Assembly (NCBI GenBank): GCA_000198515.1
Contig: FP929140.1
Location: forward strand, 1,214,527-1,278,526
Reading direction: 5' to 3'
Origin: a gamma proteobacterium HdN1
GTDB lineage: Bacteria > Pseudomonadota > Gammaproteobacteria > Pseudomonadales > Ketobacteraceae
DNA: 64,000 nucleotides
A program made the position numbers and the translations under genes. The notes under the pieces were generated by a model, which did not search any database, was not told where the DNA came from, and was given only the letters and a program-made list of their open reading frames with translations. Position 1 is the stretch's first letter; the number at the start of each line of letters is the position of its first letter. Positions 35,110 through 42,457 of the stretch are shown in pieces.

Positions 35110-36548
35110 AATCCTTACGGTCGATCCGGCGCCTTAAAAATGCAGCCGCACAATTATTATCGGTTTCCGTTCTGGCATATTCTGCACATTGCCCTGCAGC
35201 GGAATGGGCGGGCTGGATCAATGGTGAGGGGCGATATTATGCACAGACAGGTGAACAGGTTGAAGAACAGGTCTATCCATCAGTAGCGGCTCAGTTGGAA
35301 TTTTCCCACACCTTTAACGCGCAGGATCAGCTCACCGCCGTTCTGTTCGCGCGCGGTGAACGCGTTGATGATGAAGGTAATTTTGCCGATGTGCGTGAAT
35401 TTCTCTGGTTGCACAGCACCGATGCCTATCAGTTTCGCGCTGGCATTGGCCAAGTAAGCTGGGGCGTCAATGAACTATTCAAGATCACCGATCTTATCAA
35501 CCAGAAAGACAGAGCAGAGCTCCCCTATCAACGCAAACTGGGGCAGCCCATGATGTCGTTCTCATTTTACGCAGGTGAAGATCTTGTCGAACTGTACGCC
35601 CTAGAGGGGCTGCGGTCTGCGTGGTATCCGGGCAAAGATGGCCGCTTGCGCTATCCCATCATGGTAGATACAGACAAAGAAGAATATGAGTGGGGCGCTA
35701 CTGGCCGTTTGGATCTGGCAGGCCGTTGGAAAACAACGCGGTGGAATACGGAATTTGCCCTGTCGCACTTCTATGGCGTGACTCGTGACCCCTATTTTAT
35801 TTTCAATTACGACTTCAACCATCCTCGCATGATTCCCGTGTATGAAAAAGTGAATCAATCATCGCTGGAAATGCAGAAAGTTATTGGCGATGTTCTGATG
35901 CGCGCAGAATTCACCTATCAAACCGGATCGCTGGAGCCGTTCAAATCCGTAGCCGGTGGTTTTGAGTACACTTTTGGCTCCCTGTTCGATTCCGATCTTG
36001 ATTTAACCTGGTATGTCGAAGGAATCTGGGACAGCCGCAAACATATTTACGGCACGCTGCTCGATCATGATGTCGGGATTGCCGCTCGGCTTGCGCTGAA
36101 CGATGAGCGAGACAGCAATCTTGTGCTTGGCGTTATCGCAGACACGAAATACAACGAAGCCTTTGGAACCGTGTTTTGGAGCAACAGCTTTGGCCAGTCC
36201 TGGAGCCTGAACGTAACGGGACAATATTTCTATGCCAATGATCATCGCTACACGCCAGATAGATTCATGCCATTCTTTGAAAAACTGGTGCAGGAAAATC
36301 CCGCATCACCGGAATCCATCGATAAACTGCTCGGTATGATAGGAGGCGTTACGATTAATAAAAAACACTACGCACGTATTGTACAATTCATAAATGATTT
36401 ACGGCAACAGGGTTACTGGGACGGTATCAAAACCGAAACAGTGCCGCAAACTCTGTTCGATCTTCTGCGCATATCGGATAACAGCCAGAAGATGAATCTG
36501 ATCGAGAGAGGCAGCAATATTCAGATCGACATTTATTACCATTTCTGA
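35106..36548 (+). CDS. Outer-membrane beta-barrel protein
   Basis: 480 residues from the ATG at 35106 (MKSLRSIRRLKNAAAQLLS...), which overlaps the preceding stop. A signal peptide ends near PAAEWAG. The rest is rich in alternating aromatic/polar strands (RYYAQTG, DVREFLWLHS, EWGATGRLDL, LDLTWYVEGIW, WSLNVTGQYFYAND) and the last residue is Phe (DIYYHF), the usual signal for BAM insertion. Size and strand pattern resemble DUF1302-type barrels often found beside RND/MMPL pumps and LolA-like proteins. A role in moving or displaying the product at the outer membrane is inferred from context. Confidence 0.75.
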   Translation: MKSLRSIRRLKNAAAQLLSVSVLAYSAHCPAAEWAGWINGEGRYYAQTGEQVEEQVYPSVAAQLEFSHTFNAQDQLTAVLFARGERVDDEGNFADVREFLWLHSTDAYQFRAGIGQVSWGVNELFKITDLINQKDRAELPYQRKLGQPMMSFSFYAGEDLVELYALEGLRSAWYPGKDGRLRYPIMVDTDKEEYEWGATGRLDLAGRWKTTRWNTEFALSHFYGVTRDPYFIFNYDFNHPRMIPVYEKVNQSSLEMQKVIGDVLMRAEFTYQTGSLEPFKSVAGGFEYTFGSLFDSDLDLTWYVEGIWDSRKHIYGTLLDHDVGIAARLALNDERDSNLVLGVIADTKYNEAFGTVFWSNSFGQSWSLNVTGQYFYANDHRYTPDRFMPFFEKLVQENPASPESIDKLLGMIGGVTINKKHYARIVQFINDLRQQGYWDGIKTETVPQTLFDLLRISDNSQKMNLIERGSNIQIDIYYHF

Positions 36549-36560
36549 CAGGAGGGGAAT

Positions 36561-37337
36561 ATGTTCCCAAAAATATTAATAGCGTTCGGCTTGATGTTCC
36601 TGATGTCAACGAATGCCGAAGCGCTGAATGGCCGCGAAATTATCGATAAAGCCCATGAAAATACCAGTGGGTTTCAGGATATGTCCCACCAAGTTCGCAT
36701 GATTCTCGTGGATGAGAAGGGTAACAAGTCGGAACGGGAAATGCTTCTCAAGGCGCGCGTTAACGACAAAGGTGATTCCAGTAGCCTGTCGATCTTCACC
36801 TCGCCTCAGCGGGAAAAAGGCATCGCGTTACTGACCAACCACAAGGTAGGGGAGGGTGACGAGCAATGGATCTATCTGCCCTCCACCCGGCGAATGAAGC
36901 GAGTGACCAGCGCCAGCCGCAGCTCCTCTTTCCGTGGCAGCGAGTTTACATTCGAAGATCTCTCCAGCCAGAATCCGGAGGACTATCGGTTCGAACGGGC
37001 GGCAGATGAAGCCTGTGGCGAACTTCAGTGTTATGTGGTTGATCGTTATCCTAGTGCCAACCTTGAATCCAGCTACAGCAAGACTCGGCTCTGGATTGAT
37101 ACCACGCACTATCGGCCGTTCAAGGCAGAATATTTCGACAAGGACGGAAAACCCCTGAAAACCATGCAGGCATTCGACTACCGTCAGTACGATCATCGGT
37201 TCTGGAACCCTGCACGAGTAGTGATGAAAAATCTTCAGACCGGCAAGGCAACCGAACTGGTATCCATGGATTTGAAAATCAATGCTGGTTTGAAAGAAAG
37301 CGAATTCACTGAACTCGCCATTCGCTCTTGGCATTAG
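36561..37337 (+). CDS. Outer membrane lipoprotein-sorting (LolA-like) protein
   Basis: 258 residues with a signal peptide (likely cut after AEA) and a LolA-like fold: NGREIIDKAHENTSGF at the start, IALLTNHKVGEGDEQWIYLPSTRRMKRV in the middle, FTFEDLSSQNPEDYRFE, then paired strands ending LKESEFTELAIRSWH. This family binds hydrophobic molecules in a curved beta-sheet and is usually encoded with RND/MMPL transporters. A strong AGGAGGGG lies 4 bases before the ATG. It is the last gene of the packed run. By analogy with LppX in mycobacteria, it could carry the product lipid across the periplasm (inference). Confidence 0.85.
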   Translation: MFPKILIAFGLMFLMSTNAEALNGREIIDKAHENTSGFQDMSHQVRMILVDEKGNKSEREMLLKARVNDKGDSSSLSIFTSPQREKGIALLTNHKVGEGDEQWIYLPSTRRMKRVTSASRSSSFRGSEFTFEDLSSQNPEDYRFERAADEACGELQCYVVDRYPSANLESSYSKTRLWIDTTHYRPFKAEYFDKDGKPLKTMQAFDYRQYDHRFWNPARVVMKNLQTGKATELVSMDLKINAGLKESEFTELAIRSWH

Positions 37338-37377
37338 TCATTGGGAATGGCTGGAAACCTTCAGTAAACTCCCGAAG

Positions 37378-38604
37378 TCAGCGACAGTTTATTTTCGGTG
37401 GGACAATGGAAACAAACCGCAAAAGCCAAAGCGAAAACCCAATGATGAAAACCGTAAGCGCCAGCGTCTGCCATCCGGTTGTGGGGTTCATTCCGAACAA
37501 AGCGAAGGGCGCAAGCAAGGTCAGGTGAAGGATATAAACATTAAGCGCTTGAGAACCAAGTCGGTTGAATAACGATATCGCAGGTACCAAGCATTTGGTT
37601 TTTGCAAACGTTTGTTGCGTCGATTCTTGCAGGCTGGTTTTTTTGGACTTTAGCGGTTGTTTTTTTCTCTGCTTGAAATTTGGCGCGCTTTTCTGTCTAA
37701 GAGACTGTTCCGCTCCCGTGATTGGAGTGTCCCGAAAGAGGTAAAGAAACACCGCTAACGCCAAAATCAAAAATGGTAATGACCTCGGAACAAAAATGGC
37801 TGCATGATTCCAGTAAGCAATGCTCCGAAGCTGAGCTTGGCCGTTATAGAGCCCAAATGCGTCCTGTAGTGAATACAGCACCGCCGTCGCTCGCTCGCCT
37901 GGATAAATGCGAACCGTTGAGAGTGGGTGCGTAGTCCAAGGGGATAGGTTCACAAGAGCCAGCCCGCCCACCACTAGACTAATCGCTAGACACACCTGCA
38001 AGCCGTGTTGAGGCCAACGTTGGCGCGCAAGCCCCACCATCGCGCCAAGCCATGTAAGCGTTACGAGCGGAAACATGCCACCTGCACCGGCATAGAGCCC
38101 AGGAATGGGGGATTGCATGCGCTCAAGTGTAAGCGTCAGAAGCACGCCCAAGACTGTGCAACTCCCCAGTGCAAGCATCGCGTGTTTTTGTATCATGCAA
38201 ATCGCGCCTACTAACAACGCTACCGCGATTACGGAGAGAATCCCCGGAGAAACCAGAACGTCTGGCCACTGCATCCCTTCATCCCCGATAAAGAATAGAA
38301 TTGCGATGCCATACAGTTGCAATGCGCGAATGCCTTGGTGATGCAGCCATGCGCCTTGGGTTCCACTTCGCGCCGTATTCGAAAGCACCAAACTAAACCC
38401 AGCAATGAACAGGAACATTGCCGAGATTGCGGGTTCAAAGCGCAGTACAAAAAGCACTAACTGATCGCAGAACCCTGCGAGTTCAGAGTTCTGACGAATG
38501 TCTCGCAAATTAGTCTGCAAGCGAGATGCGTGAGCAACTACCATAAGCACGATGGCGAACGCGCGGTAAAGGTTCAGGCCGATCAGTGGGTTTTGGGTGT
38601 TCAT
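37378..38604 (-). CDS. Polytopic membrane acyltransferase-like protein (DUF1624/HGSNAT type)
   Basis: 408 residues with about ten hydrophobic helices. The start NPLIGLNLYRAFAIVLMVVAHASRL is characteristic of the heparan-alpha-glucosaminide acetyltransferase-like (DUF1624) and acyltransferase-3 families, with a His in the first helix region. A Lys-rich loop (about 295-330) interrupts the C-terminal half. Such proteins transfer acyl groups across the inner membrane. It is convergent with the biosynthetic operon; whether it modifies the product is unknown. Confidence 0.6.
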   Translation of the reverse strand: MNTQNPLIGLNLYRAFAIVLMVVAHASRLQTNLRDIRQNSELAGFCDQLVLFVLRFEPAISAMFLFIAGFSLVLSNTARSGTQGAWLHHQGIRALQLYGIAILFFIGDEGMQWPDVLVSPGILSVIAVALLVGAICMIQKHAMLALGSCTVLGVLLTLTLERMQSPIPGLYAGAGGMFPLVTLTWLGAMVGLARQRWPQHGLQVCLAISLVVGGLALVNLSPWTTHPLSTVRIYPGERATAVLYSLQDAFGLYNGQAQLRSIAYWNHAAIFVPRSLPFLILALAVFLYLFRDTPITGAEQSLRQKSAPNFKQRKKQPLKSKKTSLQESTQQTFAKTKCLVPAISLFNRLGSQALNVYILHLTLLAPFALFGMNPTTGWQTLALTVFIIGFSLWLLRFVSIVPPKINCR

Positions 38605-38780
38605 TTACTTGGATGCTCATGGGGAGTGTTAGCGGCGCCTTATTGCTGGCATGATAAGCGGCTTCCGTCGTAGTGGCAAAAAATAGCCTTGGCCCTTTGT
38701 TTTTGGGCCGCCCGTGAGGGCGCATCAGTGAACGTGGCGCTGCCAATATAGAATGCCAATTATAGAAAGTGGATTCTCGA

Positions 38781-39740
38781 ATGTTTGCGAAGTTTGTTTC
38801 AAAACGGGCACTTATTGCGCCTCTGTTGGCTGCGATTGCGATCGTGATCGGTTCGCTGATCCCTGTAGGTCGCCTGTTTTCAGTGCATCTTGTCGGTGAC
38901 ATTACAAACGCAGCTCACTATCCGTCGGGGCTCTTGTTGGGAGTGGTGCTGGGGCCGTTGCTGCAACGTTCTTGGCACCGTGCGGGGATTGTTTTTGTGC
39001 TGGGCGCCACATTGTTTGGTGCAGTCGAATTGATTCAACCGTGGTTCGGGCGTTTTCAGAGTTTGGATGATTGGTATAAGAGCAGTGCAGGGCTTGCAAT
39101 CGGTTTGGTCGCCAATTTTCTCCAAGGGGCGACACTTCCTGCGATCAAGCGCATGGTGATCATGGCAGCGATTGCCATGATGATTGCTTTTAGCTTGCCG
39201 CTGATCAAGAAGATACAGATGTTAGAGGCGTTTGAACATCGCTTCCCTATCCTCGCAGACTTTGAATCCGAGATGGATTTTGCTCTTTGGAAACCTTATC
39301 GAAACATCCAGTTAACCCCTGAAGAAAAGGACGGAAGATTCGCAGAACTCTCCACCCAATACCCAGAGCTTGCGCGTTTTGGTGGGCGTTATGCGCGTGT
39401 TTCGTGGGCGAATCGCGACTATCCCGAGATCTATCTTTATAACGTAGTAATTGATTGGCGCGGCTATCGCAAGCTCTGCTTTGATAGCCGAGCAGATCGG
39501 GATGGCCAGTCACTCAAAATTGTTCTGGGCGATGCCTTGCAGCCTGGCTTAAAGGGAGCATGGCGGCAGGTGTATGCAAATCCAGCCCGTTGGCATACGA
39601 CTTGCGTTGAATTTGACCACCTAAAAGCCGACGACGGACGTGCGCTGGATCTCTCACAACTCATATTTGTGGGGATCGCTGTTCAAAAGGCACCTGACTC
39701 CGGATGGTTTGACCTTGACAGCATTCGGTTGATGCGATGA
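38781..39740 (+). CDS. VanZ-like membrane protein with C-terminal extracytoplasmic domain
   Basis: 319 residues from the ATG at 38781 (a GTG at 38769 is possible). Four helices in the first 150 residues carry the VanZ pattern: an acidic residue in VELIQPWFGRFQSLDDWYKSSAGLAIGL, equivalent to the E..Q...R..D..N..G signature. The second half (about 160-319) is soluble and beta-rich (FESEMDFALWKP, YARVSWANRDYPEIY, KLCFDSRADRDG), perhaps a carbohydrate-binding-like sandwich. Function is unknown; VanZ-like proteins are linked to envelope and glycopeptide phenotypes. Its stop overlaps the next gene's start (ATGA). Confidence 0.65.
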   Translation: MFAKFVSKRALIAPLLAAIAIVIGSLIPVGRLFSVHLVGDITNAAHYPSGLLLGVVLGPLLQRSWHRAGIVFVLGATLFGAVELIQPWFGRFQSLDDWYKSSAGLAIGLVANFLQGATLPAIKRMVIMAAIAMMIAFSLPLIKKIQMLEAFEHRFPILADFESEMDFALWKPYRNIQLTPEEKDGRFAELSTQYPELARFGGRYARVSWANRDYPEIYLYNVVIDWRGYRKLCFDSRADRDGQSLKIVLGDALQPGLKGAWRQVYANPARWHTTCVEFDHLKADDGRALDLSQLIFVGIAVQKAPDSGWFDLDSIRLMR

Positions 39741-40075
39741 GTGCTTCTCCACGAGTCTCCGCACGTATTGTGCTGATCGCGGTGCTTCTTGCAGCGTGCA
39801 GCGCTATGACTCTTTTTAGCGGTAGATATATTGTGTATCTAACGCCCGACGTTTCCTTGCGGGTGAATACTCCCGACGAGCGAAGCCAGCTTGTGGCGAT
39901 TTGGCAGCAGGAATTTGAGGGCAAAATTACTTTCGAGCGAGTCCTTGCGACCGGTGGTTGGCTCGTTCGCGTGGAAGGATTCGCAACCTCTCAAGCCGCA
40001 CTACAGCAAGCGTTGCGAGGGCTGACAGGCGTTGCGGATGTTGAGCTAGACGCAAAGTTACAAATCGTCTACTGA
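39737..40075 (+). CDS. Small putative lipoprotein (112 aa), inhibitor-I9-like C-terminus
   Basis: 112 residues. The N-terminus ends in VLLAACSAM, a fair lipobox with Cys near residue 21. The rest is a single small domain ending ALRGLTGVADVELD, which resembles the last strand of subtilase propeptides (compare DEVAYVEPD in the subtilase encoded about 270 bp downstream). It is translationally coupled to the VanZ-like gene. Function is unknown; a propeptide-like inhibitor is one idea. Confidence 0.6.
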   Translation: MSASPRVSARIVLIAVLLAACSAMTLFSGRYIVYLTPDVSLRVNTPDERSQLVAIWQQEFEGKITFERVLATGGWLVRVEGFATSQAALQQALRGLTGVADVELDAKLQIVY

Positions 40076-40144
40076 AACTAGATGAAAAGCATATTACATT
40101 CAAACGAGCCAGTTCGTGGCAGCGAAAACTTTCTGGACGAGCGA

Positions 40145-40210
40145 ACGCTTCTTGGATTAGAAAGCGCCTCTTGGATTAGAAAGTGCTTCTTGGATTAGAA
40201 GGCGCTTCTC
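40145..40210. repeat. 19-bp tandem repeat, three copies plus a partial
   Basis: Three adjacent 19-bp units of the form GCGCTTCTTGGATTAGAAA (40145-40163, 40164-40182, 40183-40201) with 1-3 differences, then a partial copy. They lie in the 271-bp gap before the subtilase gene. A 6-bp hairpin (TTTCGC-TCTG-GCGAAA, 40302-40317) lies further on, just before the ribosome-binding site; I see nothing else in the gap. Confidence 0.9.
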
Positions 40211-40346
40211 GCCTATCGCAAAAAATAGAAAGCGATGCCTAGCGCTGCTGAACCGGAAATAACAAAAATACTAATAATGAATCGAGTGTCCGAGCTGAAA
40301 CTTTCGCTCTGGCGAAATGGAGTTTTTCGGACAAGGAGTTTGTCGA

Positions 40347-42296
40347 ATGTACTGGTTCTCTTCCGGACTGTGGTTGTCGCTTGACCGTTTCGTTCGAAAC
40401 TCGCTCCCGTATGGGGCTTACGCGCTGATCACTGCATCAATTCTGTTTTTTACAAACGTTGCTTCTGCAGACCCAAATCACAGCAAAATATGGGTCGATC
40501 GGCTAATCATCAAGCTAAAGGATGAGCCGAATGCCACGGGCCGCACGCATGAGTCCGCATCTGCACAAGAGAACGGGCAATCCCCGAAAACACAAAATGG
40601 CCGAAATTGGCGCGTGCGCCTAAGTCAAATCCAAGCGCGCACCCAAATACCTTTCCAGCCCCTACGTACGCTCCGAAATGGTGCGGTCGTACTTCAGCTT
40701 GCACAAAGAAAATCGCTGTTAGCCGTACAAGTAGAGTTAAGCACGCTCCAGCAGCAGGATGAGGTGGCCTATGTCGAACCTGATTTGCGCATGGTCGCCA
40801 AATACATCCCCAATGACCCCCTCTACAATCAACAGTGGCACTATTTTGAGCCCGATGCAGGGATTCGGCTGCCCGATGCTTGGAATAGCAGCAAAGGAGC
40901 AGGAATCGTGGTTGCGGTATTAGATACAGGTGTACGGCCTCATTCCGATATCGCTGGCAACCTTTTGCCCGGCTACGATTTCATTACAGACCCAGCGGTA
41001 GCGAATGATAACGATGGGCGTGATGCCAATGCGAATGACCCCGGCGATTGGCTGGCAGCAAGTGAGTGCGGCAACGATGACCCTCCACAAGCCATCCCAA
41101 GCAGCTGGCACGGCACTCACGTTGCCGGCACCATCGCAGCTCGCGCAGATAACCATGAAGGTGGGGTAGGCGTTGCGCCGCTTGCCAAAGTGCTGCCGGT
41201 GCGAGTGCTGGGCAAGTGCGGTGGCTACCTTTCTGACATCGCAGACGCCATTGTTTGGGCGGCCGGTGTGCCAGTGGACGGGGTGCCAACAAATCCGCAC
41301 CCTGCGCGCATTATCAATATGAGCTTAGGCAGCGCGGTTCCTGCAGATTGTGGGCGAACTTATCAAGACGCAATTCGCCTTGCACGTGAGGCTGGCGCTC
41401 TCGTCGTGGTTGCTGCGGGCAACGAGAACGGCAACGTGAACCGCTATCCGCCGGCAAGCTGTCCAGGCGTATTCACCGTCGGCGCGGTGGGCCGAAACGG
41501 CGCGCGCGCCTATTACTCCAACTACGGCGCAGCGGTGAATGTAATGGCGCCGGGCGGCAACCAATCTTATGCAAACGACCCAAATGGAATTCTGTCTACA
41601 TGGAATGCCGGTACCCAAGCCGCAGCCGCAGATACCTACGGAATTATGCAGGGAACCAGTATGGCAACTCCGCATGTAGCAGGCGCCGCAGCTCTTGTAT
41701 GGGCCGCCAAGCCGAACGCAAGTGCAGATGAAGTCGCGATGGCGCTAAGTGAGAGTGCGCGCCCCGTTACAGGCTACTGCGTTGGCTGTGGCACGGGCAT
41801 TGTGGACGCAGCACAAGCCATCGAACTGATCAAGAGTGGATATGTTCCGCCCCAGCGTGCGGATATTAGCCTGAATCTGATCGGGGATACCGGTAAATTT
41901 GTTGAAGATCCCGAGGATAAAACGGTAGGCACTGTACGCTACAAAGCAAGCATAATGAACAATGGCCCCGATGATGCGAAAGGCGTTGTACTGGTAAACC
42001 AGTTTCCCGAGGGATTTGCACCAATTTCCATCGTCGCTGACCAAGGGGGGTGTGACGACACTGGTCTTGCTTGTTCGCTTGGCACCTTAGCAGTTGGTTC
42101 TAAGACATTTATAACGTTTGAGGTGTCTACGAAAATTCGCTCGAAAGCCGATTTTTCTGCAACGGCTAGCAGTGAGCAAAACGACCCCAAAATTGGCAAT
42201 AACACGGTAACCAAAAAATTTGGTGGCGCAATGGGTGCGATCGGCGTCACAATGCTGCTTGTTTTGGTAAGACGCCGTTTCGTTTCAGTAGCGTGA
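40347..42296 (+). CDS. Secreted S8 (subtilisin-like) serine protease with GlyGly-CTERM-like tail
   Basis: 649 residues from the ATG at 40347, chosen because AAGGAG lies 8 bases upstream. Signal peptide ends near ASADPN. A propeptide (about 25-150) ends DEVAYVEPDLRMVA. The catalytic triad is visible: Asp in VVAVLDTGVRPH, His in SWHGTHVAGT and Ser in QGTSMATPHVAGA. After the protease core comes a DUF11-like beta domain (ADISLNLIGDTG..., MNNGPDDAKGVVL) and a C-terminal GGAMGAIGVTMLLVLVRRR, a GlyGly-CTERM-like sorting tail. Predicted to be secreted and surface-processed; its substrate is unknown. Confidence 0.9.
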   Translation: MYWFSSGLWLSLDRFVRNSLPYGAYALITASILFFTNVASADPNHSKIWVDRLIIKLKDEPNATGRTHESASAQENGQSPKTQNGRNWRVRLSQIQARTQIPFQPLRTLRNGAVVLQLAQRKSLLAVQVELSTLQQQDEVAYVEPDLRMVAKYIPNDPLYNQQWHYFEPDAGIRLPDAWNSSKGAGIVVAVLDTGVRPHSDIAGNLLPGYDFITDPAVANDNDGRDANANDPGDWLAASECGNDDPPQAIPSSWHGTHVAGTIAARADNHEGGVGVAPLAKVLPVRVLGKCGGYLSDIADAIVWAAGVPVDGVPTNPHPARIINMSLGSAVPADCGRTYQDAIRLAREAGALVVVAAGNENGNVNRYPPASCPGVFTVGAVGRNGARAYYSNYGAAVNVMAPGGNQSYANDPNGILSTWNAGTQAAAADTYGIMQGTSMATPHVAGAAALVWAAKPNASADEVAMALSESARPVTGYCVGCGTGIVDAAQAIELIKSGYVPPQRADISLNLIGDTGKFVEDPEDKTVGTVRYKASIMNNGPDDAKGVVLVNQFPEGFAPISIVADQGGCDDTGLACSLGTLAVGSKTFITFEVSTKIRSKADFSATASSEQNDPKIGNNTVTKKFGGAMGAIGVTMLLVLVRRRFVSVA

Positions 42297-42457
42297 GGGC
42301 GTGAGATCCTGCGAGTGCCAAGTGTCTTTAATGTGGGCATGCTTAAGTCGGTGGCCCCGTTCGTGCTTTGAATCTACAAAGCTTGAGGTTTCGTGTGTGG
42401 CTGGGAGCGTGCAGTTTATAGACCCGGAAATTTTAATAAATATAAATTCGGACGAAC

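Noticed and set aside
4587-37337. Genomic island with mobile-element borders
   Set aside because: I found no transposase, integrase, tRNA gene or flanking direct repeat, and saw no obvious change in base use at the borders; transfer cannot be supported from this window.
40145-40210. Possible CRISPR or attachment site
   Set aside because: The 19-bp units touch each other without spacers, and no integrase or cas gene is near.
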